Assembly: GCA_947178215.1 (NCBI GenBank)
Contig: CAMWXJ010000001.1
Location: 1-64,000, forward strand
Source of the DNA: an uncultured Porphyromonadaceae bacterium
Lineage (GTDB): Bacteria; Bacteroidota; Bacteroidia; Bacteroidales; Muribaculaceae
Direction: 5' to 3'
DNA: 64,000 nt
Below are positions 9,912-19,983 of this stretch, in pieces (the stretch's first letter is position 1; the number at the start of each line of letters is the position of its first letter). A model generated the notes under the pieces. The model searched no databases, had not been told where the DNA came from, and was given only the letters and a program-made list of their open reading frames with translations. The translations under genes were made by a program, and so were the position numbers.

Positions 9912-9945
9912 CGGGAGCGACACTTTAAAAAAAATGTCGCTCCCG
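9912..9945 (-). terminator. Rho-independent-type hairpin after rpiB
   Basis: CGGGAGCGACA / TGTCGCTCCCG inverted repeat; T-rich tract follows on the minus strand. Confidence 0.7.
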
Positions 9946-9975
9946 ACGCCGAAAGAATATGTTTATGCGCGTGGC

Positions 9976-10437
9976 TCAGCAGCCTCCCACGGGTATCTTG
10001 GCAATGCGGCGCTCGTGACGGCCACCGTCAAATGGGGTTGAGAGAAAAGCCTCGACAATCTCAAAAGCTGTCTCAGGCTCGATGAAACGTGCCGGGAGCA
10101 CAAGAACGTTGGCGTTGTTGTGGGCGCGGGCGAGGCGTGCCAGTTCGGGTGTCCAGCATATGGCTGCGCGAATCCCCTTGTGCTTGTTGAGTGTCATCGC
10201 GATGCCGTTGCCCGAGCCGCACATGGCGATGCCGATGTAGCAGCGTCCGCTCTCTACTGCTTCGGCACAGGGGTGTGCGAAGTCGGGATAGTCGCACGAC
10301 TGGTCGGAGTTGGTGCCGAAGTCGTCGTATTCACATCCGCGCTTGGCAAGGTGGTTTTCGATGAGGCATTTGAGGTCATAGCCTGCGTGGTCGGAGGCCA
10401 TGGCGATTCTTTTCTTGTCGGAAACTGTCTGGGTCAT
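9976..10437 (-). CDS. rpiB: Ribose-5-phosphate isomerase B
   Basis: MASDHAGYDLK, CDYPDFAHPCAEAV, GIAMCGSGNGIAMTLNKHKGIRAA. Confidence 0.95.
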   Translation of the reverse strand: MTQTVSDKKRIAMASDHAGYDLKCLIENHLAKRGCEYDDFGTNSDQSCDYPDFAHPCAEAVESGRCYIGIAMCGSGNGIAMTLNKHKGIRAAICWTPELARLARAHNNANVLVLPARFIEPETAFEIVEAFLSTPFDGGRHERRIAKIPVGGC

Positions 10438-10441
10438 TGGG

Positions 10442-11182
10442 TTATTTGAAAGTTATGTCTACGTGGCGCCACAACCGTTGCGGGATGAGGTTCCACAAGG
10501 CGTTGACGATGCGCCAGCGCGAGTCGATGACGGCTACGCGGCGGCGTTTCACAACCGCCCGCTCCACAAGGCGCGATGCCTCGTCGAGCGTCATTATCAT
10601 TGGATAGTCTTTGTCGGGGTCGAGTAGAGGAGTGCGTATAAATCCGGGCCGGATGTCGGTAAAGGCCACGTTGACCTGCTGAGTGTAGGCGAGCTGTTCG
10701 AGTGAGTTGATAAACTGTACCTGGAAGCGCTTCGACGCGCTGTAAGCGGCCGCGATGCCGAGCCCTTTGGTGGCGGCCACTGAGGTCACTACGGCAATCT
10801 GTCCCTGAGTGCGGTTGGCGGTGGCGCGGAAATATTTGTAGGCTTCCGACACGATGCGGGCGAAGCCTACCACATTGACAGCGAGTGTGTCGGTGAGCTT
10901 GGCATCGTCGAGCTGAGGATCGGAGAACCCCGTGCCCGAGCAATATAGCAGTGTGTCCATGCCGTCCATCTCCTCTATGAGGTCGCCGAACTTGCGCGCG
11001 GCGTCGGGTGCGGTAACGTCGATAGCCGACACCTTTATAGTGTCGGGATACTGGGTCTGCAATGCCTGCATCGGTTCAAGACGCCTGGCGGCCATGCCGA
11101 CCTGCCAGCCTGCGGCAGCGAAATCTTCAGCTGCACGGAGCCCTATGCCTGATGAGGCACCTACAATGATAATCTTCTTCAT
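10442..11182 (-). CDS. Short-chain dehydrogenase/reductase (SDR family)
   Basis: IIIVGASSGIGLRAAEDFA, CSGTGF, YSASKRFQVQF. Confidence 0.92.
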   Translation of the reverse strand: MKKIIIVGASSGIGLRAAEDFAAAGWQVGMAARRLEPMQALQTQYPDTIKVSAIDVTAPDAARKFGDLIEEMDGMDTLLYCSGTGFSDPQLDDAKLTDTLAVNVVGFARIVSEAYKYFRATANRTQGQIAVVTSVAATKGLGIAAAYSASKRFQVQFINSLEQLAYTQQVNVAFTDIRPGFIRTPLLDPDKDYPMIMTLDEASRLVERAVVKRRRVAVIDSRWRIVNALWNLIPQRLWRHVDITFK

Positions 11183-12159
11183 AGCTGTTGAGTGGGTGTG
11201 ACGGCGGGGTCGCCGGCTGACTCCGTGCTGCCGGAGCGCTCCTGTGACTCTGAGGTCGAGGGCAGCTCCGTCACGGTGACGGTCCCGTCACTGTTATCAA
11301 CGGCGGTGGCCTTCCTGCGGTTCAGCGGAAGGGTGTAGATTATTGAGAAAGCGCCGCTTACGGGGTGCTTGCGCTGTCCGAAGCCGGGGATATACATCGG
11401 CTGTCCGTAGGCGTTCTTGCTCTCGCTGGTTATGGAGCGGTATCTGAACTGCCAGCCGGCCGAAATGGGGCCTGCGAGCTTCACTCTCACTCCAATGCTT
11501 ATTTCAAGGAACTGCGCCGAATAGCTCTGCTGCGGAATGTCGAAAGTCGACGCGTCGTCCCAATATGTTCCGGGCACGGTCACATTGTCGACACTCCACT
11601 TGAACGGTGTGTAGCAGTAGCGCAGACCCACAAGCAGGGCATAGTCGGGGGAGTTGTTGTAGAACATGTTGTAGTCGACGCCTATCTTGAAATATGGCGA
11701 CAGGGGCGACTTGAACGTATAGTTGGCGCCGTCGGGGTTGATGTCGGCGCGTCCTAAGCCCACTTCGACGAGCGGGAAAAAACGGTTGTGGATAGAGAGG
11801 CGGGCAAACGCCGAGCCCACGCCGTATTGCTGCCCGAGGATACGCATCGCCGCGTCCCAGATGTCGACGCCGAAGTCGACCGATTCCCAGCGAGGGTAGA
11901 GATTGCGCGGCTTGGCGGCCTCTATAGCCGCGGAGTCGACAAATTCGAGTCCGGTCACGGTGTCGACGAGTATGATGTTACCCTGGGCGTCGAGGCGTTC
12001 GGCAAGGCGAGTGCGGTCAAATTCCTTGGGCTTGTTGACCGATTGGCCCGGCTTGGGCGGAGTAACGGGGGTCACACGCCGCTGAGCCGTGGCGCCGAGT
12101 GCGGCCGCGGCCATAACGACAAGTGTCAGGACTATGCGGAGTGTGTGTGTCATAATCAT
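11179..12159 (-). CDS. Conserved hypothetical protein with signal peptide (DUF6048-like)
   Basis: Signal peptide then VDFGVDIWDAAMRILGQQYGVGSAFARLSIHNRFFPLVEVGLGRAD; beta-rich outer-membrane-like. Confidence 0.6.
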   Translation of the reverse strand: MIMTHTLRIVLTLVVMAAAALGATAQRRVTPVTPPKPGQSVNKPKEFDRTRLAERLDAQGNIILVDTVTGLEFVDSAAIEAAKPRNLYPRWESVDFGVDIWDAAMRILGQQYGVGSAFARLSIHNRFFPLVEVGLGRADINPDGANYTFKSPLSPYFKIGVDYNMFYNNSPDYALLVGLRYCYTPFKWSVDNVTVPGTYWDDASTFDIPQQSYSAQFLEISIGVRVKLAGPISAGWQFRYRSITSESKNAYGQPMYIPGFGQRKHPVSGAFSIIYTLPLNRRKATAVDNSDGTVTVTELPSTSESQERSGSTESAGDPAVTPTQQL

Positions 12160-12659
12160 CAGTCGGGAGTCTCGGTTGCGTAGTAAAACTGTATGCGCTG
12201 GAAATCGGCGTTGGTGATGAGCGAGTCGACTACGGCTACGGAGTCGAGCAGCCAGTGTGTGTGACTTACGCGAGTGATGCGGTAGCGGTACATGGCGCCG
12301 CAGTCTTCGGAGGCAAAGTAGGGGTGCGTGTCGTAGTCAAACGTCACAGTGTCGGCTATTCCGTAGTCGACCATCGGGTGACTCGTGTAGCGTATGAAGT
12401 AGGAGGTCGACTCACGGTTTGGGCGAAACGGAAGGTAGATTGTGCTGACCGCTCCGGTGGAGTGGAGGAGCGAGTCGTGGGGGGCTCCCACGCCGCCTAT
12501 CTCCACAGAGTCTATGGATATGGCCTTGCCGTTGTTGTAGGAGTAGAAGCCGGCCAGAGGCACCGAAGTCTGGTTTTCGGTACATCCGGCCGAGTTGCAT
12601 CCGGCGAGAGCCGATAGCAGCATCAGCGCTATGGCGGCTATGGTCAGAATTTTCCCCAT
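12159..12659 (-). CDS. Lipoprotein, DUF6452-like
   Basis: Lipobox ALAGC; adjacent to the DUF6048-like gene. Confidence 0.6.
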   Translation of the reverse strand: MGKILTIAAIALMLLSALAGCNSAGCTENQTSVPLAGFYSYNNGKAISIDSVEIGGVGAPHDSLLHSTGAVSTIYLPFRPNRESTSYFIRYTSHPMVDYGIADTVTFDYDTHPYFASEDCGAMYRYRITRVSHTHWLLDSVAVVDSLITNADFQRIQFYYATETPD

Positions 12660-13198
12660 GTCAGAATGGTGTCGAGAGGCTTGCGCTTGGTGGCGGGGCG
12701 GTGTTCGCCGCCCTCGGCGGTGGCGCAGGGATAGCCAATCGGAATGATTACCGCGGGCTCCACGCCCTCAGGGAGTGCGAGGGCGGCGGCGAGCGGCGCC
12801 GGGTCGAAGTTGCACACCCAGCAGGTGCCGAGGCCGAGTGCGGCCGCGGCGAGGCATATATGCTCTGTGGCAATCGCTATGTCTATGTCGGAGTGGTCTT
12901 TGCCGTCGTTGCGGTGCCATGCCTCGCGGTGGTCCTCACAGCACACTATAAAGGCGGGGACGGTGGCGAACCAGGGACGGGGGTATACAGCGCATACGGC
13001 CTCCACGGCTTCGGCATACTCGGGACGCCGGTCGAGGGCCACGAAGTGCCACGGCTGGCGGTTGCAGGCCGAGGGAGCGAGACGGGCGGCGTCGATGACG
13101 GCGCGGATGAGGTCGGGGTCTACGGCGCGGTCGCGGTCGTAGCTGCGGCACGAACGGCGCTCGGCTACGAGTGAGGCAAAGGCTGCGTAAGTTTCCAT
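12644..13198 (-). CDS. Nitroreductase family protein
   Basis: METYAAFASLVAERRSCRSYDRD..., RLAPSACNRQPWHFV, AAAALGLGTCWV; start taken at METYAAF rather than the longer ORF. Confidence 0.9.
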   Translation of the reverse strand: METYAAFASLVAERRSCRSYDRDRAVDPDLIRAVIDAARLAPSACNRQPWHFVALDRRPEYAEAVEAVCAVYPRPWFATVPAFIVCCEDHREAWHRNDGKDHSDIDIAIATEHICLAAAALGLGTCWVCNFDPAPLAAALALPEGVEPAVIIPIGYPCATAEGGEHRPATKRKPLDTILTWGKF

Positions 13199-13233
13199 AT
13201 CGGTATATGTGGGTTGATGAAGAGGGTTGACGG

Positions 13234-14208
13234 TCAGGATTGCGAAGGGTCGGTGGTGCGCAGCTCGGTGGCTATCTCGTAGTGGTTGCGTCCGGGGGCA
13301 TTGCGCACCACGAGTTCGCCTATGAAGCCGGCGAGGAAGAGCTGGGTACCGAGTACCATCATGGTGAGGGCGAGATAGAAGTAGGGCGAGTCGGTGACGA
13401 GGGAGTAGGCGTGGCCCGAGTGCATGTTGTAGAGCTTCATAGCGCCCACCACTATCACGGCCACGAAACCGATAAAGAACATCAGCGAGCCGAGGAGGCC
13501 GAAAAGGTGCATCGGCTTGACGCCAAACTTGCCTGTAAACCATAGCGTGCCGAGGTCGAGGTAGCCGTTGATAAAGCGGTCGAGACCGAATTTGGTCTTG
13601 CCGTATTTGCGGGCCTGGTGATGCACAATCTTTTCGCCTATCTTGGTGAATCCGGCGTTTTTGGCGAGGTAGGGGATATAACGGTGCATGTCGCCGTAGA
13701 CCTCGATGTGCTTAACCACCTCGCGGCGGTAGGCTTTGAGGCCGCAGTTGAAGTCGTGGAGGTTGTGTATGCCGCTTACGCGTCGCGCCGTGGCGTTGAA
13801 GAGCTTTGTGGGTATGGTTTTCGACAGCGGGTCGTAGCGCTTCTGCTTCCAGCCGCTCACGAGGTCGTAGCCGTCAACCATAATCATGCGGTAAAGGTCG
13901 GGAATCTCGTCGGGCGAGTCTTGGAGGTCGGCGTCCATTGTGATTACCACATCGCCCTGGGCGCGTCGGAATCCTGTGTTGAGTGCCGGGCTCTTGCCGT
14001 AGTTGCGGCGGAATGACACGCCTTTGACGGCTGGATTTGACTCGGCGAGGCTGTTGATGACGCTCCACGAGCCGTCGGTCGAGCCGTCGTCGATAAAGAG
14101 CAGCTCGTAGCTGAAACCGTTGGCTTCCATTACCCTGGCAATCCAGGCTTCGAGCTCGGGCAGCGACTCGGCTTCGTTATATAGAGGTACTATTACTGAT
14201 ATGTCCAC
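13234..14208 (-). CDS. Glycosyltransferase family 2 (DPM1/ArnC-like), probable GTG start
   Basis: DISVIVPLYNEAESLPELEAWI, FIDDGSTDGSW, TMDADLQDSP; two C-terminal TM segments. Confidence 0.88.
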   Translation of the reverse strand: MDISVIVPLYNEAESLPELEAWIARVMEANGFSYELLFIDDGSTDGSWSVINSLAESNPAVKGVSFRRNYGKSPALNTGFRRAQGDVVITMDADLQDSPDEIPDLYRMIMVDGYDLVSGWKQKRYDPLSKTIPTKLFNATARRVSGIHNLHDFNCGLKAYRREVVKHIEVYGDMHRYIPYLAKNAGFTKIGEKIVHHQARKYGKTKFGLDRFINGYLDLGTLWFTGKFGVKPMHLFGLLGSLMFFIGFVAVIVVGAMKLYNMHSGHAYSLVTDSPYFYLALTMMVLGTQLFLAGFIGELVVRNAPGRNHYEIATELRTTDPSQS

Positions 14209-14224
14209 GTCAGGAGAAAAGTCG

Positions 14225-14788
14225 TCAGAATTGATTGTTGTCGGAATGTGAGGAAGGACGCACGGGCCTGGCACGCACAAGCAGGGCGAGCAGTGCCGAG
14301 AGGAGCGAGCCGGTAAACACACTAAGCCATATCATCTCCATCACGATTGATATGGCCGATGGTACGAGATGATTGTCAATCATGCGTCGCAAGACTTCGG
14401 CCATCTCTTCGCCGCGTTCCCATCCCGAGCCCTCGTAGAATTCGATTACTGATTGCAGCTGGTCGACGATATAGGTTGGCTGCACCCAGCGGAGCCATAT
14501 TACCTCTACGGCTCCGGCGAGGAGGCTCGCACAGAGAAATATCATGATGCCGTGCATCCACAGTGCCGACATCCGCGTCGTGCCGTAGTCCTCGACATAG
14601 GCGCGTCGCAGATAGTAGTATATGACAAACGGCACTCCTATCATCATCAGAATGACCAGAAGCGACAGCATGGCTACCCCGGTGGCATAAATCGAGGCAA
14701 AGAACATGACCGTGAGATATATGGCGAACGTGAGTCCGTCATGAGCTCCGCGGCGGTAGGGTGAACGGTATGTGGCGTTTTCCGGCAT
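14225..14788 (-). CDS. DUF4199-like membrane protein
   Basis: MPENATYRSPYRRGAHDGLTFAIYLTVMFFAS..., four predicted TM segments. Confidence 0.7.
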   Translation of the reverse strand: MPENATYRSPYRRGAHDGLTFAIYLTVMFFASIYATGVAMLSLLVILMMIGVPFVIYYYLRRAYVEDYGTTRMSALWMHGIMIFLCASLLAGAVEVIWLRWVQPTYIVDQLQSVIEFYEGSGWERGEEMAEVLRRMIDNHLVPSAISIVMEMIWLSVFTGSLLSALLALLVRARPVRPSSHSDNNQF

Positions 14789-14829
14789 AATAACAAGTGG
14801 CGCGGAGGCCATAACAGGCCACCGCGCCG

Positions 14830-14837
14830 CAAAGTTA
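14830..14837 (-). promoter_or_regulatory. -7 box (TAACTTTG) upstream of the DUF4199/GT2 operon
   Basis: CAAAGTTA on plus, about 42 bp upstream of the start. Confidence 0.55.
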
Positions 14838-14917
14838 CGAAATAATCGGCAATTTGCCTTAGACCGTGAGCGCCAATAATAGGTTTTTCGTCATGAATAG
14901 TGGCGCCGTGGCCGATG

Positions 14918-16234
14918 TCAGCGAGCGTAGAAATCGAGCACGCGCAGGCGGAGCAGATATTCGTAGCGTGCCTGCACGGCCTCGGCCTCGGCTCGTGTGG
15001 CCGTTGTCTTGGCCTGCTCCCACTCCGTGGGGGTGGCGCGTCCGGCGTTGTATTTCTCGGTCACGGCGGCGAGGGCGGCCTGAGCGTGGGTCATGGCGGA
15101 GCGGGCGCTCTGCTCCTTGGCGCGCGAGGTGGTGGCCTGGGCGTAGGCCTGGTTTATGGCATTCTCCACATCGATGCGGGTGCTTTCGAGCTGGAGGTCG
15201 GCAGCGAGAGCCGACGCTTTGGCACGGCGCACGTTGTTGCGTGTCGAGAAGGCGTCAAAAATGGGCACGCTGAGCGACAGTCCGAGGTTCTGGCTGAAAT
15301 TGTGGCGCATCTGCGAGCCGAACGATTCATTTGTCACTCCACCCATGCGGTAGTAGTTGGAGCCGAGACCGGCTGAGAAAGAGAGGGTGGGAATGTAACC
15401 GCTCTGTGCTACCTTGATGTTCTTGCGTGCGGCCTCGGCCGAGAGGGAGGCTGCGCGTATGGAGTGATTGCGCGAGTTGGCGATAGCGTAAATCTCTTCG
15501 GGGGACAGGCGGTAGGCGTTGCCGAACGTGATTGACGTGGTGTCGAGGGGAGCGACGTCAAACGGCAGTTCGGCAGGCAGTTCGAGCAGCTGGGCGAGAT
15601 TGAGCAGGGCGAGCTGCACGTCGCTCTCGCACGACACTACGCTCATGCGGTCCTGGGCGAGCTGGCTCTGCGCTTCGATGAGGTCGAGTTCCGGTATCTT
15701 GCCTGCTTCGAGCAGAATGGTGCGGCGGTTGAGCTCGGTCTCGGAGAGGGCGGCCTGGTTGCGGGCCACGGTCAGCAGCTCGCGCGAGAGCAGCGCTTGG
15801 AGGTAATAAGATATGACGCGGAGCTCCACGTTGTCGCGCGTGGCCTCGGCCTGTTCGAGTGTGGCGGCGAGGTCGGCCTTGGCATACTCCACGCCGCGCA
15901 GGGCGCGCAGTCCCTGGAATACGGGTAGCTGGAGTCCCACGCTCAGGCCTGTCGACGATGTGTTGCGGTCGGCATACGTATTGTCGGCGGTGAGGCCGCG
16001 GCCGAACGCCCACGACTGGCTTGCCGAGCCGTGGAGCTGCGGCAGGAACGCATCTTTGGCCGCCGTGAGTGCAATCTCGCTGTTGAGCTGCTGCACGCGG
16101 CTCTGGCGCACGCTTATGTTGTGGGTGGTGGCGTAGGCGATGCAGCTGTCGAGGGTCCAGGTGTCGGCGGTCTGGGCCGAGGCGGTGAGTGCCGCGGCGC
16201 ATGTTATGGCTGTGAATAAGGTTCGTGTGATCAT
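14918..16234 (-). CDS. TolC-family outer membrane efflux protein
   Basis: Signal peptide, TWTLDSCIAYATTHNISVRQSRVQ, repeated coiled-coil segments. Confidence 0.92.
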   Translation of the reverse strand: MITRTLFTAITCAAALTASAQTADTWTLDSCIAYATTHNISVRQSRVQQLNSEIALTAAKDAFLPQLHGSASQSWAFGRGLTADNTYADRNTSSTGLSVGLQLPVFQGLRALRGVEYAKADLAATLEQAEATRDNVELRVISYYLQALLSRELLTVARNQAALSETELNRRTILLEAGKIPELDLIEAQSQLAQDRMSVVSCESDVQLALLNLAQLLELPAELPFDVAPLDTTSITFGNAYRLSPEEIYAIANSRNHSIRAASLSAEAARKNIKVAQSGYIPTLSFSAGLGSNYYRMGGVTNESFGSQMRHNFSQNLGLSLSVPIFDAFSTRNNVRRAKASALAADLQLESTRIDVENAINQAYAQATTSRAKEQSARSAMTHAQAALAAVTEKYNAGRATPTEWEQAKTTATRAEAEAVQARYEYLLRLRVLDFYAR

Positions 16235-16267
16235 GACGTGACTGGTGCCTGTGAGGGAGGTGATGCG

Positions 16268-17368
16268 TTAGTCTTTGTTGATAATGGTTCCGCGGAGCGT
16301 CAGAGTTGTGTCGACTCCTTCCTTTACCTCAATACGGAGGCCGTCGGAGAGTCCGGTGGTGATGCGGCGCTTTTCATACTTTGGTTCAGGGAGCGAGTCG
16401 GTCATTACATATACGTAGGTGGTGTCGCCGGCCCATTCGATAGCACTTTCGGGAATGGCAATGATATTGTCGGAACCCGAAAGACGCACTCGGGCATTGG
16501 CCGAGTAGCCGGCGCGAAGCGATATGGAGTCGGGCGCTTCGATTGCAGCCTTGATTTCAAAGGTGTTGGCGCCGGTGGCAGTAGAGCCTTTCGGCGAGAT
16601 GTATTCCAGCACGGCGGTGGGCTTGAATGTATCGAGGGCACCGATGGTCACCTCCATTGTCATGCCCGGTTTTAGCATGCCCACTTCGGTCTCGTCGACT
16701 TTGCCGAGGAAAATGAGGTCGGTCATGTCGGCTATTACTGCGATTGTGGTGCCGTCGTTGAAGGTGTTGGACTGTATCACCGATGATCCTACTTTAACCG
16801 GAACGTCGAGCACAATTCCCGATACCGTGGCGCGGACCATGGTGTTGGCTTCGGTGGCATTATAGCGCGATACGCCCTCGCGCACGATGTTGTATGAGTC
16901 TTGGGCGGCTTCAAGTTCTTTCTTGGCCTGGCGGAGAGTGGTCTCGGCAGTCTCATATTCTTCGCGTGATATGACCTTGCGGTCGTATAAGGTGCGGGCA
17001 CGGTCATATTTCTGCTGTGCGTCGGTGAGGCTTATGTTGGCGTTGTCGACGCGGGTCTGGGCCGACGACAGCTGTGAGGCGTCGGGGATAACCTTGATCT
17101 TTGCGAGTATATCGCCTTCTTTCACTTTATCGCCAGGCTCTACGAGAATCTCGGATATGATGCCGGCAATCTGCGGCTTGATGTTGATTTCGTCGCGCGG
17201 CTCAATGGTGCCGGTGAGCACCGTGGTGCGTTCGAGGGTGGTGATTTCGGGTTTTACCTTGGAGTAGACTACCGGCTTCTCCTTAGAGTTGATGTAAAGG
17301 AACACAAACGAGCCGATAAACACTGCGGCGACGAGTATCCATAGTATGGCTTTAAGAACCTTTTTCAT
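16268..17368 (-). CDS. Efflux periplasmic adaptor (HlyD/MacA-like)
   Basis: TGTIEPRDEINIKPQIAGIISEILVEPGDKVKEGDILAKI, coiled coil, YVMTDSLPEPKYEKRRITTG. Confidence 0.92.
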   Translation of the reverse strand: MKKVLKAILWILVAAVFIGSFVFLYINSKEKPVVYSKVKPEITTLERTTVLTGTIEPRDEINIKPQIAGIISEILVEPGDKVKEGDILAKIKVIPDASQLSSAQTRVDNANISLTDAQQKYDRARTLYDRKVISREEYETAETTLRQAKKELEAAQDSYNIVREGVSRYNATEANTMVRATVSGIVLDVPVKVGSSVIQSNTFNDGTTIAVIADMTDLIFLGKVDETEVGMLKPGMTMEVTIGALDTFKPTAVLEYISPKGSTATGANTFEIKAAIEAPDSISLRAGYSANARVRLSGSDNIIAIPESAIEWAGDTTYVYVMTDSLPEPKYEKRRITTGLSDGLRIEVKEGVDTTLTLRGTIINKD

Positions 17369-17468
17369 AGTTCGTGGCTGGGGATAGTGTGATGATGGTG
17401 TTAATAATCGTGTGAATCGTGAGGGGAGGGAGAATGACCGGTGGGAGAGAGGGTTATGGCGGATCGGG

Positions 17469-18734
17469 TTATTTGTCGTTGATGGCCTCGATAGGCTTGA
17501 TGCGCATGGCCTTGATTGCGGGGAGCACGCCGGCTGCCGTGCCGAGAATCATGAATGTGGCAAGAACTATCATGGCGTTGCTGAACGTGAGGGTGAAACC
17601 ACACGCAGGCAGTCCGGGCTCGGCTGTCGCCATGTCGATGATATGTAAGACTATTGTGGAGAACACGATACCGGCCACGCCGGCTATGGTGGTGAGCACC
17701 ATACTCTCCGAGAGAATCTGGATGATGATTGACGACGGACGGGCGCCGATAGCGCGGCGGATGCCTATTTCGTGGGTGCGCTCACGCACTATTATCCACA
17801 TGATGTTGCCTACGCCTATGATGCCGGCCATAAGCGAGCCGAAGCCCACGAAGATAGAGAGAAGTGTAAGGCCGAGAAACATATTGCTCACCATTTCAAA
17901 TATCTCGCTGAGGTCAAAGCAGTCGAGGGCTTCCTCGTCGGCAGGATGTATCGAGTGTATGGGATAGACCTGCCTGCGTATTCTCGGCAGCAACTCCTTG
18001 ACTTTGACACCCGGCTTGGGGCTGACCAGTATGACGTCGATGCGGTTGCCGGAGCCACTCTCTACCTGGCGCATTGTTGAGAGCGGGATAAGGGCGCTGT
18101 CGTCAATACGTCCCGCTACCGATGCTTCGCCTATCTGCTTGGCCACGCCCACTATCTTGTAGTAGACTCCGCGCAGGCTGATGTCGCGACCGGCGACGTC
18201 GGAGTATTCTATGCCGGGAAAAATCTGATCGGCGACCTTATCGCCTATCACTGCTACTTTGCGTGAGCCGGCCAGGTCGGATTCGTTGATGAGGCGTCCT
18301 GATTTCAGGATTACTGAATTCATGCGCAAATAATCGGGCTCGATGCCGATAATCTGGCCATTGGACGATTTGTCGCCAAACGACATCTGACCCCATGACT
18401 GATATACGCCTGTCGCCTTATCGACATCCTCTACGTTGGAGCGTATGTTGTCGAGATCGTTCTGGTCAAGATTCCATCGTCTTGCTTTGTTGAAGCCTTT
18501 ATAGGGCTTGGATGTGCGCGAGGTAAACAATCCAGCCATGTTGGTGTCCAAGCCGGCGAAGTTGCGCATCAGCAGGCCTTCGAGACCGTTGGATCCGCCC
18601 CAGAGCAGCGAGAGCATCATTGTGCCCCAGAAAATGCCGAATGCCGTAAGAAATGTGCGCGTCTTGTTGCGGGCAAGCGTAGCCCCTATCTCGCGCCAGT
18701 TGTCGATGTCAAACAGTGATGTCTGAAGTGCCAT
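17469..18734 (-). CDS. ABC transporter permease (MacB/FtsX-type)
   Basis: NKTRTFLTAFGIFWGTMML, REIGIRRAIGA-type motif (THEIGIRRAIGARPSSI). Confidence 0.92.
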   Translation of the reverse strand: MALQTSLFDIDNWREIGATLARNKTRTFLTAFGIFWGTMMLSLLWGGSNGLEGLLMRNFAGLDTNMAGLFTSRTSKPYKGFNKARRWNLDQNDLDNIRSNVEDVDKATGVYQSWGQMSFGDKSSNGQIIGIEPDYLRMNSVILKSGRLINESDLAGSRKVAVIGDKVADQIFPGIEYSDVAGRDISLRGVYYKIVGVAKQIGEASVAGRIDDSALIPLSTMRQVESGSGNRIDVILVSPKPGVKVKELLPRIRRQVYPIHSIHPADEEALDCFDLSEIFEMVSNMFLGLTLLSIFVGFGSLMAGIIGVGNIMWIIVRERTHEIGIRRAIGARPSSIIIQILSESMVLTTIAGVAGIVFSTIVLHIIDMATAEPGLPACGFTLTFSNAMIVLATFMILGTAAGVLPAIKAMRIKPIEAINDK

Positions 18735-18747
18735 AGTGGTATGGAGG

Positions 18748-19983
18748 TTATTCGTCGCGGAGGGCTTCTACGGGTTTTACTTTGGTGGCTTTGATTGCAG
18801 GTGCGAGGCCGGCAATGGCTCCCGCTATGATGAGCACGATCGTCACTTTGATGGCGATGCCGATGTCGACAGTAGGGTCTTTTATGCCCTGGCTTGCAGG
18901 AGTGTCTGCTATAAGTCCGGCGGCTATCTGGGTGAGCAACATGCCGAGCACTACGCCTATGTAGCCGAAGAGTGTGGTGATAGCCACGCTTTCGCTTACA
19001 ACCTGAAGCATGATGGAGCGCGGCTTGGCGCCTATGGCGCGGCGGATGCCTATCTCATGGGTGCGCTCGCGGACCGATACAAACATTATGTTGCTCACGC
19101 CTACAATGCCCGACAACATTGTCAGCACGCCTATCACCCATATCGCTATGTCGAGATAGCCGAGACCTTTCTTGTTGGATAGATAGTTGGTGAACCGGTT
19201 GTAGATCCATACGGCACCGTTGTCGTCGGGGGCAAAGTGGTGTAAGGCGGCGAGGTCGCTGCGGAGCTTCTCTTCCAGCTTCCGGCCCGAATGCTCGTCG
19301 GTCATGCCGGGTGCCACGACTGTGAGCTGCCACACATATCCGTCACCCCCTTTGGCGAGTCGCATCAGGGTGTTGAATGGCACGTAGTTGTTGCGTGACC
19401 AGTCGTGTTCAAATACTCCAATGACTGTCCATGCCAGGCCGAGACTCTTTACCGTCTGCCCTATGGCACTGTCGGCCGAAGCGAAGAGCAGCTCGGCATT
19501 GCGCTTCTCAAGCATGATAGAGCGACGGCGTTCCGAATTGTCGAGGGTGTTGATGGAGCGTCCGGCTACTATCCTGCATCGTTCGAGGTCTAACGAGCCG
19601 GGAAACACGCCGTAAAGGCCGTTGGTGGTGTAGTCGTGGATATTCTCTACTTTAGCACTGTCAACACTTATTGTGGTGTGGACTGCGCTCACCATTTCGG
19701 GGTTTGAGTCTACGATATGCGGTATGTCGCGGGTGTGAAGCCTTACGAAGCGGCCCTCTTTGAATCCGTCAAATGCTTTGGTCGTGGTGCCGCTGTAGAT
19801 ATTTATGGTGGCCTGGGCCGACGAGCCCGCCGTGTTGGACTCGAAGGAGTTGTAGACGCCTCGCGATATGCTCACCAGAATAATGAGCATGAGAATGCCC
19901 CATGCCACGGCTATGCCGGTGAGGACAGTGCGGAGCTTGTTGTTGCTAAGCGTCTGGCCTATTTCGCGGAAGAGGTCAAGCAT
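18748..19983 (-). CDS. ABC transporter permease (MacB/FtsX-type), second copy
   Basis: NKLRTVLTGIAVAWGILML, THEIGIRRAIGAKPRSIM. Confidence 0.92.
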   Translation of the reverse strand: MLDLFREIGQTLSNNKLRTVLTGIAVAWGILMLIILVSISRGVYNSFESNTAGSSAQATINIYSGTTTKAFDGFKEGRFVRLHTRDIPHIVDSNPEMVSAVHTTISVDSAKVENIHDYTTNGLYGVFPGSLDLERCRIVAGRSINTLDNSERRRSIMLEKRNAELLFASADSAIGQTVKSLGLAWTVIGVFEHDWSRNNYVPFNTLMRLAKGGDGYVWQLTVVAPGMTDEHSGRKLEEKLRSDLAALHHFAPDDNGAVWIYNRFTNYLSNKKGLGYLDIAIWVIGVLTMLSGIVGVSNIMFVSVRERTHEIGIRRAIGAKPRSIMLQVVSESVAITTLFGYIGVVLGMLLTQIAAGLIADTPASQGIKDPTVDIGIAIKVTIVLIIAGAIAGLAPAIKATKVKPVEALRDE